From NCBI GenBank assembly GCA_001281695.1, contig LJIE01000001.1:874107-938106 (forward strand): a stretch of DNA of 64,000 nucleotides, in the 5' to 3' direction. Position numbers and translations under genes: made by a program. Below, in pieces: positions 1-7,676 of the stretch. The notes under the pieces were generated by a model. It worked only from the letters and a program-made list of their open reading frames with translations. It was not told the origin of the DNA and searched no databases. The DNA comes from a bacterium 336/3. GTDB lineage: Bacteria > Bacteroidota > Bacteroidia > Cytophagales > Thermonemataceae. Position 1 is the first letter of the stretch; every line of letters starts with the position of its first letter.

Positions 1-119
1 ATTGTTTCAATCAAAAAATAGTAAAAATTCAAATGGGGCAATTTGCAAAAGTTAAAGATTATTTAGAAGGCGTTAGTGATGGAAAAGCTGGTTTCAGAGA
101 ATATAAGCCCCAACCTTAA
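1..119 (+). CDS. C-terminal end of an unrecognised protein (5' truncated)
   Basis: Reading in the frame that starts at base 3, the window opens inside a reading frame that stays open to a TAA at 117-119, giving about 38 residues. An internal ATG lies at 33, but the frame is open upstream of it, so this is probably the tail of a longer gene beginning before the window. The tail is charged and ends in Glu-Tyr-Lys-Pro-Gln-Pro. I do not recognise the family and give no function. Confidence 0.45.
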   Translation, partial: CFNQKIVKIQMGQFAKVKDYLEGVSDGKAGFREYKPQP

Positions 120-163
120 AAGTATTTGGTTTTTATCAAAAAAATGTTAGCTTTGTATAACAT

Positions 164-183
164 AGAATAGTAAAAACTATTCT
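164..183. terminator. Hairpin between convergent genes
   Basis: AGAATAGT (164-171) pairs perfectly with ACTATTCT (176-183) across an AAAA loop, and the stem can be lengthened imperfectly on both sides (AGCTTTGT near 150 with ACATAGCT near 184). It sits between two convergent genes, where a bidirectional terminator is expected. There is no clean T-run, so the role is inferred from position. Confidence 0.35.
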
Positions 184-231
184 ACATAGCTGGTTGAAGG
201 ATATTGGGAAGCCATGCTTCTCATTTATCTT

Positions 232-867
232 TTATAGGAAAGGGTTATGAACTTTCTCAAAACCAATAGTAGTGGGATTTCCATGCCCAGTGTAGATAAC
301 TGTATCATCAGGAAGCACAAACATTTTTTCTTTGATAGACTTGATGAGTTGTTGGTGATTGCCTCCTGGTAAATCAGTTCTCCCTATACTCATTTTAAAT
401 AAAACATCTCCATTGATACAAAAATTTTGCTCTTTGTTATAAAAAACAACATGTCCAGGTGAGTGTCCAGGTGTAAAAATAACATCTAAAGAAGATTTTC
501 CAAATTCAACTACATCGCCCTCTTCTATAAAACTATCTATTCTGGTAGCTTCAATATGCCCTATACCAAACATACGAGCAGATGCTTCTAAAAAGCCAAT
601 ATTAAAATTTTCTAAATCATGAGCATAAGCCTGTACATGCCAAGTTTTTTTTACAAACTCGTTGCCAAAAACATGGTCTAAATGGCAATGTGTATTGAGT
701 AGTTTTACAACCTTTAGTTTATGAGTATCTATAAAGCTTTTTAATTGTTGTCTTTCATAATGGTCATAACAACCTGGGTCTATCACAACTGCTTCAAGGG
801 TTTCATCGTATAAGACGTATGTATTTTCAGAAAAAGGACTAAACTCAAAAGATGCAATTTGAATCAT
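232..867 (-). CDS. MBL-fold metallo-hydrolase (glyoxalase II-like)
   Basis: Metallo-beta-lactamase-fold hydrolase of about 211 residues. The metal-binding signature THCHLDH is visible near residue 60, followed by the downstream ligands expected for the fold: a His in the TPGHSPGH segment, an Asp in NGDVLF and a His in YTGHGNPT. This small single-domain form is common in Bacteroidota and is usually annotated as a hydroxyacylglutathione-hydrolase-like thioesterase. The true substrate cannot be read from the sequence. The frame extends to base 891, but I prefer the ATG at 867 because the protein then starts directly with the conserved first strand (MIQIASFEFSPFSENTYVL). It is transcribed divergently from the polysaccharide-export gene and cytosolic, with no signal peptide. 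Confidence 0.85.
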   Translation of the reverse strand: MIQIASFEFSPFSENTYVLYDETLEAVVIDPGCYDHYERQQLKSFIDTHKLKVVKLLNTHCHLDHVFGNEFVKKTWHVQAYAHDLENFNIGFLEASARMFGIGHIEATRIDSFIEEGDVVEFGKSSLDVIFTPGHSPGHVVFYNKEQNFCINGDVLFKMSIGRTDLPGGNHQQLIKSIKEKMFVLPDDTVIYTGHGNPTTIGFEKVHNPFL

Positions 868-986
868 GATGGGTAGTGTTTTAAAACCCAAAAATAGCTA
901 AAATTTGGTTTGTTAAGTTTTTTTTGTAGATTTACATGATAATTTTTTTTGAATATTTTAAGCCTTTTTAGTGATATAAAGATTTT

Positions 987-3437
987 ATGGCTCAATTTCT
1001 GACAGAGGAAGAAAAATTCAGACAAATGATGCAAAACTCTGAATTGGGAGAAGAGGAACAAAGCCCATTAGATAGTATTGATATTGATAAAATATTACAT
1101 ATTTTACGTAAAAATTGGTATTGGGTCATTATTATTCCCACTATTTTTCTTTTAGCAGCTTACCTTTATCTTCGTTATACAAAACCATTATTTCAGAGTT
1201 CTTCTAATCTGAAAATGGAAATCAAAGATGAATCAAGTGGACTTAATATCCAAAATCCATTAATTACAGCTCCACAAGATAATATTGCTGGTGAGTTAGA
1301 GGTGATTCGTTCCCCTATCATTTATGAAGAAGTTACCAAAAAACTTGACTTGTCTGTAAGTTACTTTGCAGAAGGAAGGATATTGGATAATGAAATGTAT
1401 GGATACTCACCTATCCATGTACAATCTACTATTTATAATGAAGGCATCTATGGACAGGTATTCTATATATTTGTAGAAGATGGCAGGAATTATATCCTCA
1501 AACGAAAGCTAAATGGTAAGATTTTAGCAGAATATAGAGGAGTATTTGACCAAGAACTGAAAAATACAGATTTTAATTTTATTATCAGTCAAAAAAAGGA
1601 TTTAAAGGCATACTACGAAAATATATTTTTTATACCCAATAGTAGAGGTGCTATCATGGGATACTTATCATCTGGGTTGGAGGCTGCAATAGTCAACCCA
1701 CAGGCAAAAATTATAGGAATTAGTTTTAAAGACTATAATGCATCCAAAGCTCGTGATATTTTGCATACACTCAGCGAAGTATATCGTAATAAAAGTGTTG
1801 AGATAAAAAATAGAGCAAACAAACAAAAACAAGAATATCTAGATTCTCAGATAGAAAAAACTGAAAAAGAGTTGAATGCTTATGAGACTCAAATGGAGAA
1901 TTTTATCATAGAAAATAAAACCAATAACGTAGAAGCCAAAATAGGAGAGCTAGTAACTAAAATACAACAACTCACAGAAGAGAGAATAAAACTAAATGCC
2001 AAACTTCAAAGTATAGTAGAATTACAAATTTATACACAACAAAGAGTTGCTGATAACAAAATAGTACCCATCATGCCAGAAATTGATGCAGCTATTATGC
2101 AACAAATTTTTGAACTTAATAAACTTAAAGCAGTACGACAAGAACAAGAACTTTCAGAAAATACGAATACTTATAGTTATCAAAAACTAGGTATTCAAGT
2201 TGGTAATTTGCAAAAAAGTATTTCAGAGAGTATAGAGCGTAATAAAACAAAGCTCATCAAAGAAATGACAGAAATAGGTTCTAAACTTTCAGACATAGAA
2301 CAAGCATTTTATGGACTACCATCTAAAATAACTGAGTTTAATAAACTCCGAAAAAAATATGAAACAGTACAAGGTTATTATAATAGCTTAATTCAACAAA
2401 AAATACAAATTGGATTAGCAGAAGCAGGTACTGTACCAAGTTTCGAGGTCATAGCCCCTGCCAATATACCAATAATCCCTATATCTCCCAAAAAGACCCT
2501 TATTTACATCATAGCAGGAATAGCTGGTGCTGCTTTGAGTTTACTACTGATTTTAGGGAAATACATCATGAAAAATACCATAGGTACTCAAAACGAGCTA
2601 GAAAAGTTGGTAAACTTAGCTATTATGGGGTCTATTCCTAAGTATCGAAAAGAAAAGCTCGAAGTATCCAAATTAGTTGTTCATAAAAATCCAAAATCGG
2701 CTGTTAGTGAATCTTTTAGAAATGTAAGAACAAACTTGGATTTTATGTTTTCTCATTCTGAGAAAGACAAAAGCCGAAATTTTCAAAAAGTTATTTCTGT
2801 AACTTCAACCATCAGTGGAGAAGGTAAAACGTTTGTAACAATTAATTTAGGAGGTATTATTGCCATGTCTGGACTTCGAGTAGTCATACTCGACTTGGAT
2901 ATGCGTAAACCAAAAGTTCATTTAGGGTTAAATGGTACAAACGAAAAAGGAGTAAGCACCATTTTGATAGGCAGACATTCGTTGGAAGAATGTTTGCGTA
3001 GTACGGAAATTGATAACCTCTCTTATATTTCATCAGGTCCCATTCCTCCTAACCCATCAGAACTTATTTTAAGAGATGAATTTAATGATTTAATTAAAAA
3101 TCTTCAAGAACTCTATGATGTGATTTTAATAGATACTCCTCCTGTGGGTTTGGTTACAGATGCTATGATTATTATGCGTCAAGTGGATGTTCGTTTTTTT
3201 GTGATGAGGGCGAATTATTCAAAACGAGGCTTTGCAAAGAATATTCAAAGAATCACGAAAGTACATCAAATTACCAAAATTGGACTTATACTCAACTCTG
3301 TTGAATCCAAAGGTACTTATGGATATGGTTATGGGTATGGTTATGATTATGGAGGGTATTATGAAGAAGATACTAAAAAACAAAAATGGTGGAGTTTTTT
3401 ACAACCCATTCTTGATAAATTGCCTAAAAGAAAATGA
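987..3437 (+). CDS. Wzc/GumC-type polysaccharide co-polymerase with C-terminal tyrosine kinase
   Basis: Inner-membrane polysaccharide co-polymerase fused to a BY-kinase; such proteins set chain length and drive export of capsule or exopolysaccharide. Residues about 30-60 hold the Wzz domain start and first membrane segment. A long periplasmic part with coiled coil spans about 270-470, and a second membrane segment lies near 508-530. The kinase domain follows: Walker A SGEGKT (610-615), Walker A' (VVILDLDMRKPK, about 632-643) and Walker B (VILIDTPP, about 712-719). The C-terminus carries a tyrosine cluster (Gly-Tyr repeats and GGYYEED, about 779-795), the expected autophosphorylation tail. The stop codon overlaps the start of the next gene by ATGA, so the phosphatase is translationally coupled. 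Length 816 residues is normal for the Bacteroidota form with a fused kinase. Confidence 0.9.
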   Translation: MAQFLTEEEKFRQMMQNSELGEEEQSPLDSIDIDKILHILRKNWYWVIIIPTIFLLAAYLYLRYTKPLFQSSSNLKMEIKDESSGLNIQNPLITAPQDNIAGELEVIRSPIIYEEVTKKLDLSVSYFAEGRILDNEMYGYSPIHVQSTIYNEGIYGQVFYIFVEDGRNYILKRKLNGKILAEYRGVFDQELKNTDFNFIISQKKDLKAYYENIFFIPNSRGAIMGYLSSGLEAAIVNPQAKIIGISFKDYNASKARDILHTLSEVYRNKSVEIKNRANKQKQEYLDSQIEKTEKELNAYETQMENFIIENKTNNVEAKIGELVTKIQQLTEERIKLNAKLQSIVELQIYTQQRVADNKIVPIMPEIDAAIMQQIFELNKLKAVRQEQELSENTNTYSYQKLGIQVGNLQKSISESIERNKTKLIKEMTEIGSKLSDIEQAFYGLPSKITEFNKLRKKYETVQGYYNSLIQQKIQIGLAEAGTVPSFEVIAPANIPIIPISPKKTLIYIIAGIAGAALSLLLILGKYIMKNTIGTQNELEKLVNLAIMGSIPKYRKEKLEVSKLVVHKNPKSAVSESFRNVRTNLDFMFSHSEKDKSRNFQKVISVTSTISGEGKTFVTINLGGIIAMSGLRVVILDLDMRKPKVHLGLNGTNEKGVSTILIGRHSLEECLRSTEIDNLSYISSGPIPPNPSELILRDEFNDLIKNLQELYDVILIDTPPVGLVTDAMIIMRQVDVRFFVMRANYSKRGFAKNIQRITKVHQITKIGLILNSVESKGTYGYGYGYGYDYGGYYEEDTKKQKWWSFLQPILDKLPKRK

Positions 3438-4180
3438 CCTCTCTGTTAAATGCTATTTTTGGAGGAAAAAAATCTTCTGAGCAAAATACTTTGCAAGTAG
3501 ATATGCATTCGCATTTGCTTGCTGCCATTGATGATGGTGTTAAGTCTTTGGAAGAATCTTTTGAAATTATTAGAAAATTTAGAGAATTGGGGTACAAAAA
3601 AATCATTACAACACCTCATATTATGAGTGATTTTTATAGAAATACTCCTGAAATCATTCAGAAAAAACTCAAAGATTTACAAGACTTTTTAGATAGCAAA
3701 GCCTTTTATTTTCCTGTAGAGGCTGCTGCCGAATATTATGTAGATGAATCGTTTTTAGAAATGCTTAAAAAGAAACAAAAAATGCTTTCTTTTGGTGAAG
3801 AACGTTATTTGCTTTTTGAAACAGGTTTTATGAATCCACCACCTTTTTTGGATGAAGCTATATTTTTGATGCAAACAGAAGGTTATAAACCGATATTTGC
3901 TCATCCTGAAAGATATATTTATCTGTATGATAATTTTTCTATGCTTGAACGCATTTGGGAAACAGGGGTGTATTTACAAGTGAACTTGCTCTCTCTTACT
4001 GGATATTACTCAAGAGAAGCAAAAAAAATGGTAGAAAAATTAATTGATGCAAACTTAGTTCATTTTGCGGCCTCCGATTGCCATGGTCATAAACATTTTG
4101 AGGCTCTAAAAGAAGCTACAAAAACATCTTATTACAAAAAACTAACTCAAAAGAGCTTACTTAATAATACCTTAATGTAA
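3434..4180 (+). CDS. CpsB/YwqE-type PHP tyrosine-protein phosphatase
   Basis: Manganese-dependent PHP-family phosphotyrosine phosphatase of 248 residues, the usual partner that dephosphorylates the Wzc tyrosine tail. The N-terminal PHP signature DMHSHLL (residues 23-29) followed by DDG provides metal ligands. Further ligands are in TTPHIM, the FAHPERY motif and the C-terminal SDCHGH motif. Its ATG lies inside the last codons of the kinase gene (ATGA overlap), so both are made from one message in matched amounts. No polysaccharide glycosyltransferases follow, so this is a detached kinase/phosphatase pair that presumably serves a capsule locus elsewhere. Confidence 0.9.
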   Translation: MTSLLNAIFGGKKSSEQNTLQVDMHSHLLAAIDDGVKSLEESFEIIRKFRELGYKKIITTPHIMSDFYRNTPEIIQKKLKDLQDFLDSKAFYFPVEAAAEYYVDESFLEMLKKKQKMLSFGEERYLLFETGFMNPPPFLDEAIFLMQTEGYKPIFAHPERYIYLYDNFSMLERIWETGVYLQVNLLSLTGYYSREAKKMVEKLIDANLVHFAASDCHGHKHFEALKEATKTSYYKKLTQKSLLNNTLM

Positions 4181-4183
4181 ATT

Positions 4184-4214
4184 TTTGATAAATTTTATAA
4201 AATGTGTACTTTTG
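4184..4214 (+). promoter_or_regulatory. Bacteroidota sigma-A promoter of the AONS/SPT-family gene
   Basis: TTTG at 4184-4187, exactly 19 bases, then TACTTTTG at 4207-4214: a perfect match to the Bacteroidota housekeeping consensus TTTG-N19-TAnnTTTG. The start codon lies about 48 bases downstream, leaving a leader of roughly 40 bases. Confidence 0.75.
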
Positions 4215-4262
4215 CAAAATTTGTCTATAGAATATTAATCGTTAATTAAAAATTTTATCAAA

Positions 4263-5519
4263 GTGGATTTATTTGAAAGATTATTGAAAGATAGAGGACC
4301 TTTAGGACAACATTCTAAAGAGGCTCATGGTTATTTTACATTCCCTAAGTTGGAAGGTGAAATTGCCCCAAGAATGACTTTTAGAGGCAAAGAAGTTTTG
4401 ACTTGGAGTTTAAATAACTACTTAGGTTTGGCTAACCATCCTGAAGTTCGTAAGGCAGATGCAGAATCAGCTGCAAAGTGGGGAATGGCTTACCCTATGG
4501 GTGCAAGAATGATGTCAGGAAACTCAAACCAACATGAAGAGTTAGAAGCTCGTCTTTCTAAATTTGTAGGTAAAGAAGATACAGTGCTTGTAAACTTTGG
4601 TTATCAAGGTATTATGTCAGCAATTGATTGTTTGATGACACGCCATGATGTAATTGTTTATGATTCTCTTTCGCATGCTTGTATCATTGATGGAGTACGT
4701 TTACATATGGGTAAGCGTTTTGTGTATCCTCATAATGATATGGAGTCATTAGAAACGCAATTAAAAAGAGCAACTCGTATCATTGAACAAACAGGAGGTT
4801 CTATCCTTGTAATTACAGAAGGTGTATTTGGTATGGAGGGAACAATGGGCAATCTAAAAGATGTAGTTGCTCTTAAAAAGAAATACGAATTCCGTTTGCT
4901 TGTAGATGATGCTCATGGTTTTGGAACAATGGGTGCAACTGGAGCAGGTTCTGGTGAGGCTCAAGGATGTCAAGACGGTATAGATATTTATTTCTCTACA
5001 TTTGCAAAATCTATGGCAAGTATTGGAGCTTTCCTTTCTGCTGATGCTCAAGTGTGTGATTATTTGCGTTATAACATGCGTTCACAAATTTTTGCTAAAA
5101 CACTTCCAATGCCTCTTGTAGAAGGAGCTTTGAAACGTTTGGAATTGCTACAAACTCGTCCAGAATTACGTGAAAACCTTTGGAAAATAGTAAATGCTTT
5201 ACAAACCAAATTAAGAGCTAAAGGCTTCAATATTGGTCGTACAGTATCACCTGTTACACCTGTGTTTTTCCAAGGAGGTAAAGGAGAGGCTACTAAAATG
5301 GCATTAGATTTACGTGAAAATTACAATATTTTCTGTTCTGTAGTAGCTTATCCTGTAATCCCTAAAGATAGAATTATGTTGCGTTTAATCCCTACAGCTG
5401 TTCATACACTTGAAGATGTAGATATAACTATTGCAGCTTTTGAAGAAGTAGCTGTAAAACTTAAAGATGGAGCTTATGCTGGTGAAGCTATTGCTGTTCC
5501 TGATATGAAAAATAGCTAA
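4263..5519 (+). CDS. PLP-dependent alpha-oxoamine synthase (serine palmitoyltransferase or cysteate acyltransferase type)
   Basis: Fold-type I PLP enzyme of the alpha-oxoamine synthase family, which condenses an amino acid with an acyl thioester. Visible features are the SLSHACIIDG segment with the PLP-stacking His, VDDAHGFG (Asp215/His218) that binds the pyridine ring, and the Schiff-base Lys249 in FAKSMAS. In Bacteroidota this type makes 3-ketosphinganine (serine palmitoyltransferase) or the cysteate-derived precursor of capnine sulfonolipids; the sequence alone does not tell which. 8-amino-7-oxononanoate synthase is less likely, as no biotin genes are near. The start is a GTG at 4263, and no better ATG exists upstream in frame. 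The codon choice (many GGT, CGT) and the perfect promoter suggest strong expression. It is monocistronic, with its own terminator. Confidence 0.85.
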   Translation: MDLFERLLKDRGPLGQHSKEAHGYFTFPKLEGEIAPRMTFRGKEVLTWSLNNYLGLANHPEVRKADAESAAKWGMAYPMGARMMSGNSNQHEELEARLSKFVGKEDTVLVNFGYQGIMSAIDCLMTRHDVIVYDSLSHACIIDGVRLHMGKRFVYPHNDMESLETQLKRATRIIEQTGGSILVITEGVFGMEGTMGNLKDVVALKKKYEFRLLVDDAHGFGTMGATGAGSGEAQGCQDGIDIYFSTFAKSMASIGAFLSADAQVCDYLRYNMRSQIFAKTLPMPLVEGALKRLELLQTRPELRENLWKIVNALQTKLRAKGFNIGRTVSPVTPVFFQGGKGEATKMALDLRENYNIFCSVVAYPVIPKDRIMLRLIPTAVHTLEDVDITIAAFEEVAVKLKDGAYAGEAIAVPDMKNS

Positions 5520-5531
5520 AAAATATATTTG

Positions 5532-5570
5532 AAAGGTTGATATAAACATATCAACCTTTATTTTTATTAT
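5532..5570 (+). terminator. Rho-independent terminator
   Basis: AAAGGTTGATA (5532-5542) and TATCAACCTTT (5549-5559) form an 11-bp stem with loop TAAACA, followed by a T-rich run. It ends the alpha-oxoamine synthase transcript. Confidence 0.8.
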
Positions 5571-5804
5571 TAAAGTTGTTTTATATTATCAATACCCAGA
5601 CAAGAATTTATCAGAACGTTTTTATTAAAAACTACTAAGGTAGATAAATCGTTTTTTAGGAAAAAAATAGAAAGGAAAAATAAAAAATACATGAACCTTT
5701 TTTAGACTAAACATTAAAAGATTACCATAAAAAAAATATTTTTCTTGTTTTCTATTGAAAAAAAAACAATTTTGTATTCTCAAATCAGCATTATTTTTCA
5801 AATT

Positions 5805-6584
5805 ATGGACTTACAGACTAAAAAAGAAGGAGATTATACATACATAGATGAAGGACAAGGAGAGATTTTATTGTTGCTTCATGGACTTTTTGGAGCTTTA
5901 AGCAACTGGAAAGCAGTTATAAATGAATTTTCAAATAGTTATAGAGTAGTAATTCCTATGATGCCTGTTTATGACTTACCTCTCAAAAATACAGGTATAG
6001 AATCATTAACAGATTTTATTGAAGGTTTTGTCGAATTTAAAAAATTACAGAACGTTACCCTTTTAGGAAATTCTTTAGGTGGACATATTGCACTAAATTA
6101 TACACTTCGTAATCAAAGTAATGTGAAAAGCTTAGTACTGACTGGTAGTTCTGGACTTTTTGAAAATACAATGGGAGGCTCTTATCCCAAACGTGGAAGT
6201 TTCGACTATATCAAAGATAGGGTAGAATATACCTTCTTTGACCCCAAAACAGCTACAGAAGACTTGGTGTTAGAGGTTTTCGAAATTACTAAAAGTATTC
6301 CGAAATGTATGAAAATTGTAGCCATTGCCAAATCTGCTCAAAGACACAATATGGCAAAGGATATCCCTAAAATAAAAATCCCAACACTTCTAATTTGGGG
6401 ACTAAATGATACAATTACTCCTCCATTGGTTGCTTATGAATTTGATGATAGAATGCCTAATACAGAGTTGCGTTTTATTGATAAATGTGGACATGCCCCG
6501 ATGATGGAACATCCAGAAAAATTTAATGCAATCTTGCATCAATTCTTACATAGGCTTGGATATGTAAGTGAAAATGTAGCATAG
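5805..6584 (+). CDS. Alpha/beta-fold hydrolase
   Basis: Alpha/beta hydrolase of about 259 residues. The oxyanion-hole motif LHGLFG is near residue 28, the nucleophile elbow GNSLGG places Ser90, the acid is in WGLNDTITPP and the catalytic His in KCGHAPMMEHP. The frame is open from 5745, but the extra 20 residues look like translated leader, and the ATG at 5805 starts right at the conserved first strand. Substrate unknown; in Bacteroidota this family is often annotated only as alpha/beta hydrolase. It is cytosolic, with a CBS-domain gene 33 bases downstream on the same strand. Confidence 0.85.
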   Translation: MDLQTKKEGDYTYIDEGQGEILLLLHGLFGALSNWKAVINEFSNSYRVVIPMMPVYDLPLKNTGIESLTDFIEGFVEFKKLQNVTLLGNSLGGHIALNYTLRNQSNVKSLVLTGSSGLFENTMGGSYPKRGSFDYIKDRVEYTFFDPKTATEDLVLEVFEITKSIPKCMKIVAIAKSAQRHNMAKDIPKIKIPTLLIWGLNDTITPPLVAYEFDDRMPNTELRFIDKCGHAPMMEHPEKFNAILHQFLHRLGYVSENVA

Positions 6585-6617
6585 ATTTTGATGATATTTA
6601 CATAAATCCTTACCACT

Positions 6618-7286
6618 ATGACAATGCAAGACTTTACTAATCCCAATATTAGTCCACTTAAAGTGGGTGACTCCCTCGAAAAAGCTCTCAGATGGATGGA
6701 AGAGTTGCATTGTCATGCCTTACCTGTAATTACAGAGGAGGGGATTTACAAAGGTCTTATCTATGAAAATACACTTCTTGAACTTTGGGAGAATGAAATA
6801 GAGTGGAACTTGATAGCTCTCGAATACCCTGATACCTTCATATATGAAAACCAAAATTGGATGGATGGCATATCTCTTCTAAAAAATGACAAGGAAATGA
6901 TAGCTCTATTGGATGAAGAAGGTATGTTTTTAGGAGCTATCACTGCCAAAAACTTTATCAATAAATTAGCAAATATTTACTCTTTTCAAGAAGAAGGCTC
7001 TATCTTAATACTTGCTGTCAATCAGACAGATTATAGTTTGTCAGAAATTAGTCGGCTTGTTGAGACGAATAATGCGAAAATCTTACATCTCTTTACAGAT
7101 ACAATTCCTCAAGAACCTTTTAGACTTTTAGTTACACTCAAAATAAATCAAATAGATATTAGTCGAATAGTGGCTACTTTTGAGCGTTTTGGCTATGATA
7201 TAGCTGCCAAATACCATCAAGCTCTTGTTTTTGATGATATTGAGCAAGAACGTTTAGGACTTTTATTTAAGTATTTAAGTTTCTAA
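6618..7286 (+). CDS. CBS-domain protein
   Basis: Protein of 222 residues whose first half (about 8-115) reads as a pair of CBS modules, the adenosine-nucleotide sensing fold, with the typical LPVITEEGIYKGLI and MIALLDEEGMFLGAIT strands. The second half (about 125-200) looks ACT-like. In Bacteroidota such AcuB-like proteins often precede NAD kinase and pdxJ. Here neither is adjacent (pdxJ is about 31 kb away in this window), so the job is unknown. There is no signal peptide or membrane segment. Cotranscription with the upstream hydrolase is possible (gap 33 bases). Confidence 0.75.
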   Translation: MTMQDFTNPNISPLKVGDSLEKALRWMEELHCHALPVITEEGIYKGLIYENTLLELWENEIEWNLIALEYPDTFIYENQNWMDGISLLKNDKEMIALLDEEGMFLGAITAKNFINKLANIYSFQEEGSILILAVNQTDYSLSEISRLVETNNAKILHLFTDTIPQEPFRLLVTLKINQIDISRIVATFERFGYDIAAKYHQALVFDDIEQERLGLLFKYLSF

Positions 7287-7676
7287 ATACTATCCATACA
7301 GATAAATTTAAAAGAAATGGATTCTATATGACAAAAAAATATCATATAGAATCTTGTATCTTTGAGAAATTAATCATACTTTTCATAGAGCTTCTTATTA
7401 TTTCCTTATACTTAATATAGGTGATTTCCATCTTAATTTTTATTGTTTAGAAACAGAAAAATTAAAACACTTTTGATTTTTAAATAATACTAATCACCAA
7501 TACTTAAGCATCTTAAATCTCTGAAAAATAATTTTACCGAGAAATAAACTTATTTCATCGAGTATAGTGTATATATTAATGAATAACCAATATAGGTTAT
7601 TTATTTTTAAATTATTATTGTATTCTCAAACAATGCCTTTTTGATACTTTTTAAACTTCAAAACAAACCAAAATTT
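7287..7676 (+). promoter_or_regulatory. Structured intergenic leader before the giant adhesin gene
   Basis: A 390-bp stretch without a gene. It holds four signals. A perfect 12-bp inverted repeat has arms GATTCTATATGA (7320-7331) and TCATATAGAATC (7342-7353). A -7-like element TATCTTTG lies at 7357-7364, only three bases after that repeat, but with no good TTTG at -33. An imperfect long-range inverted repeat pairs CTTAATATAGGTGATTT (7411-7427) with a region near 7490-7507. A perfect 7-bp hairpin lies at 7582-7601 (AATAACC, loop AATATA, GGTTATT). If 7357 is the promoter, the mRNA leader is about 300 bases and structured. Confidence 0.5.
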
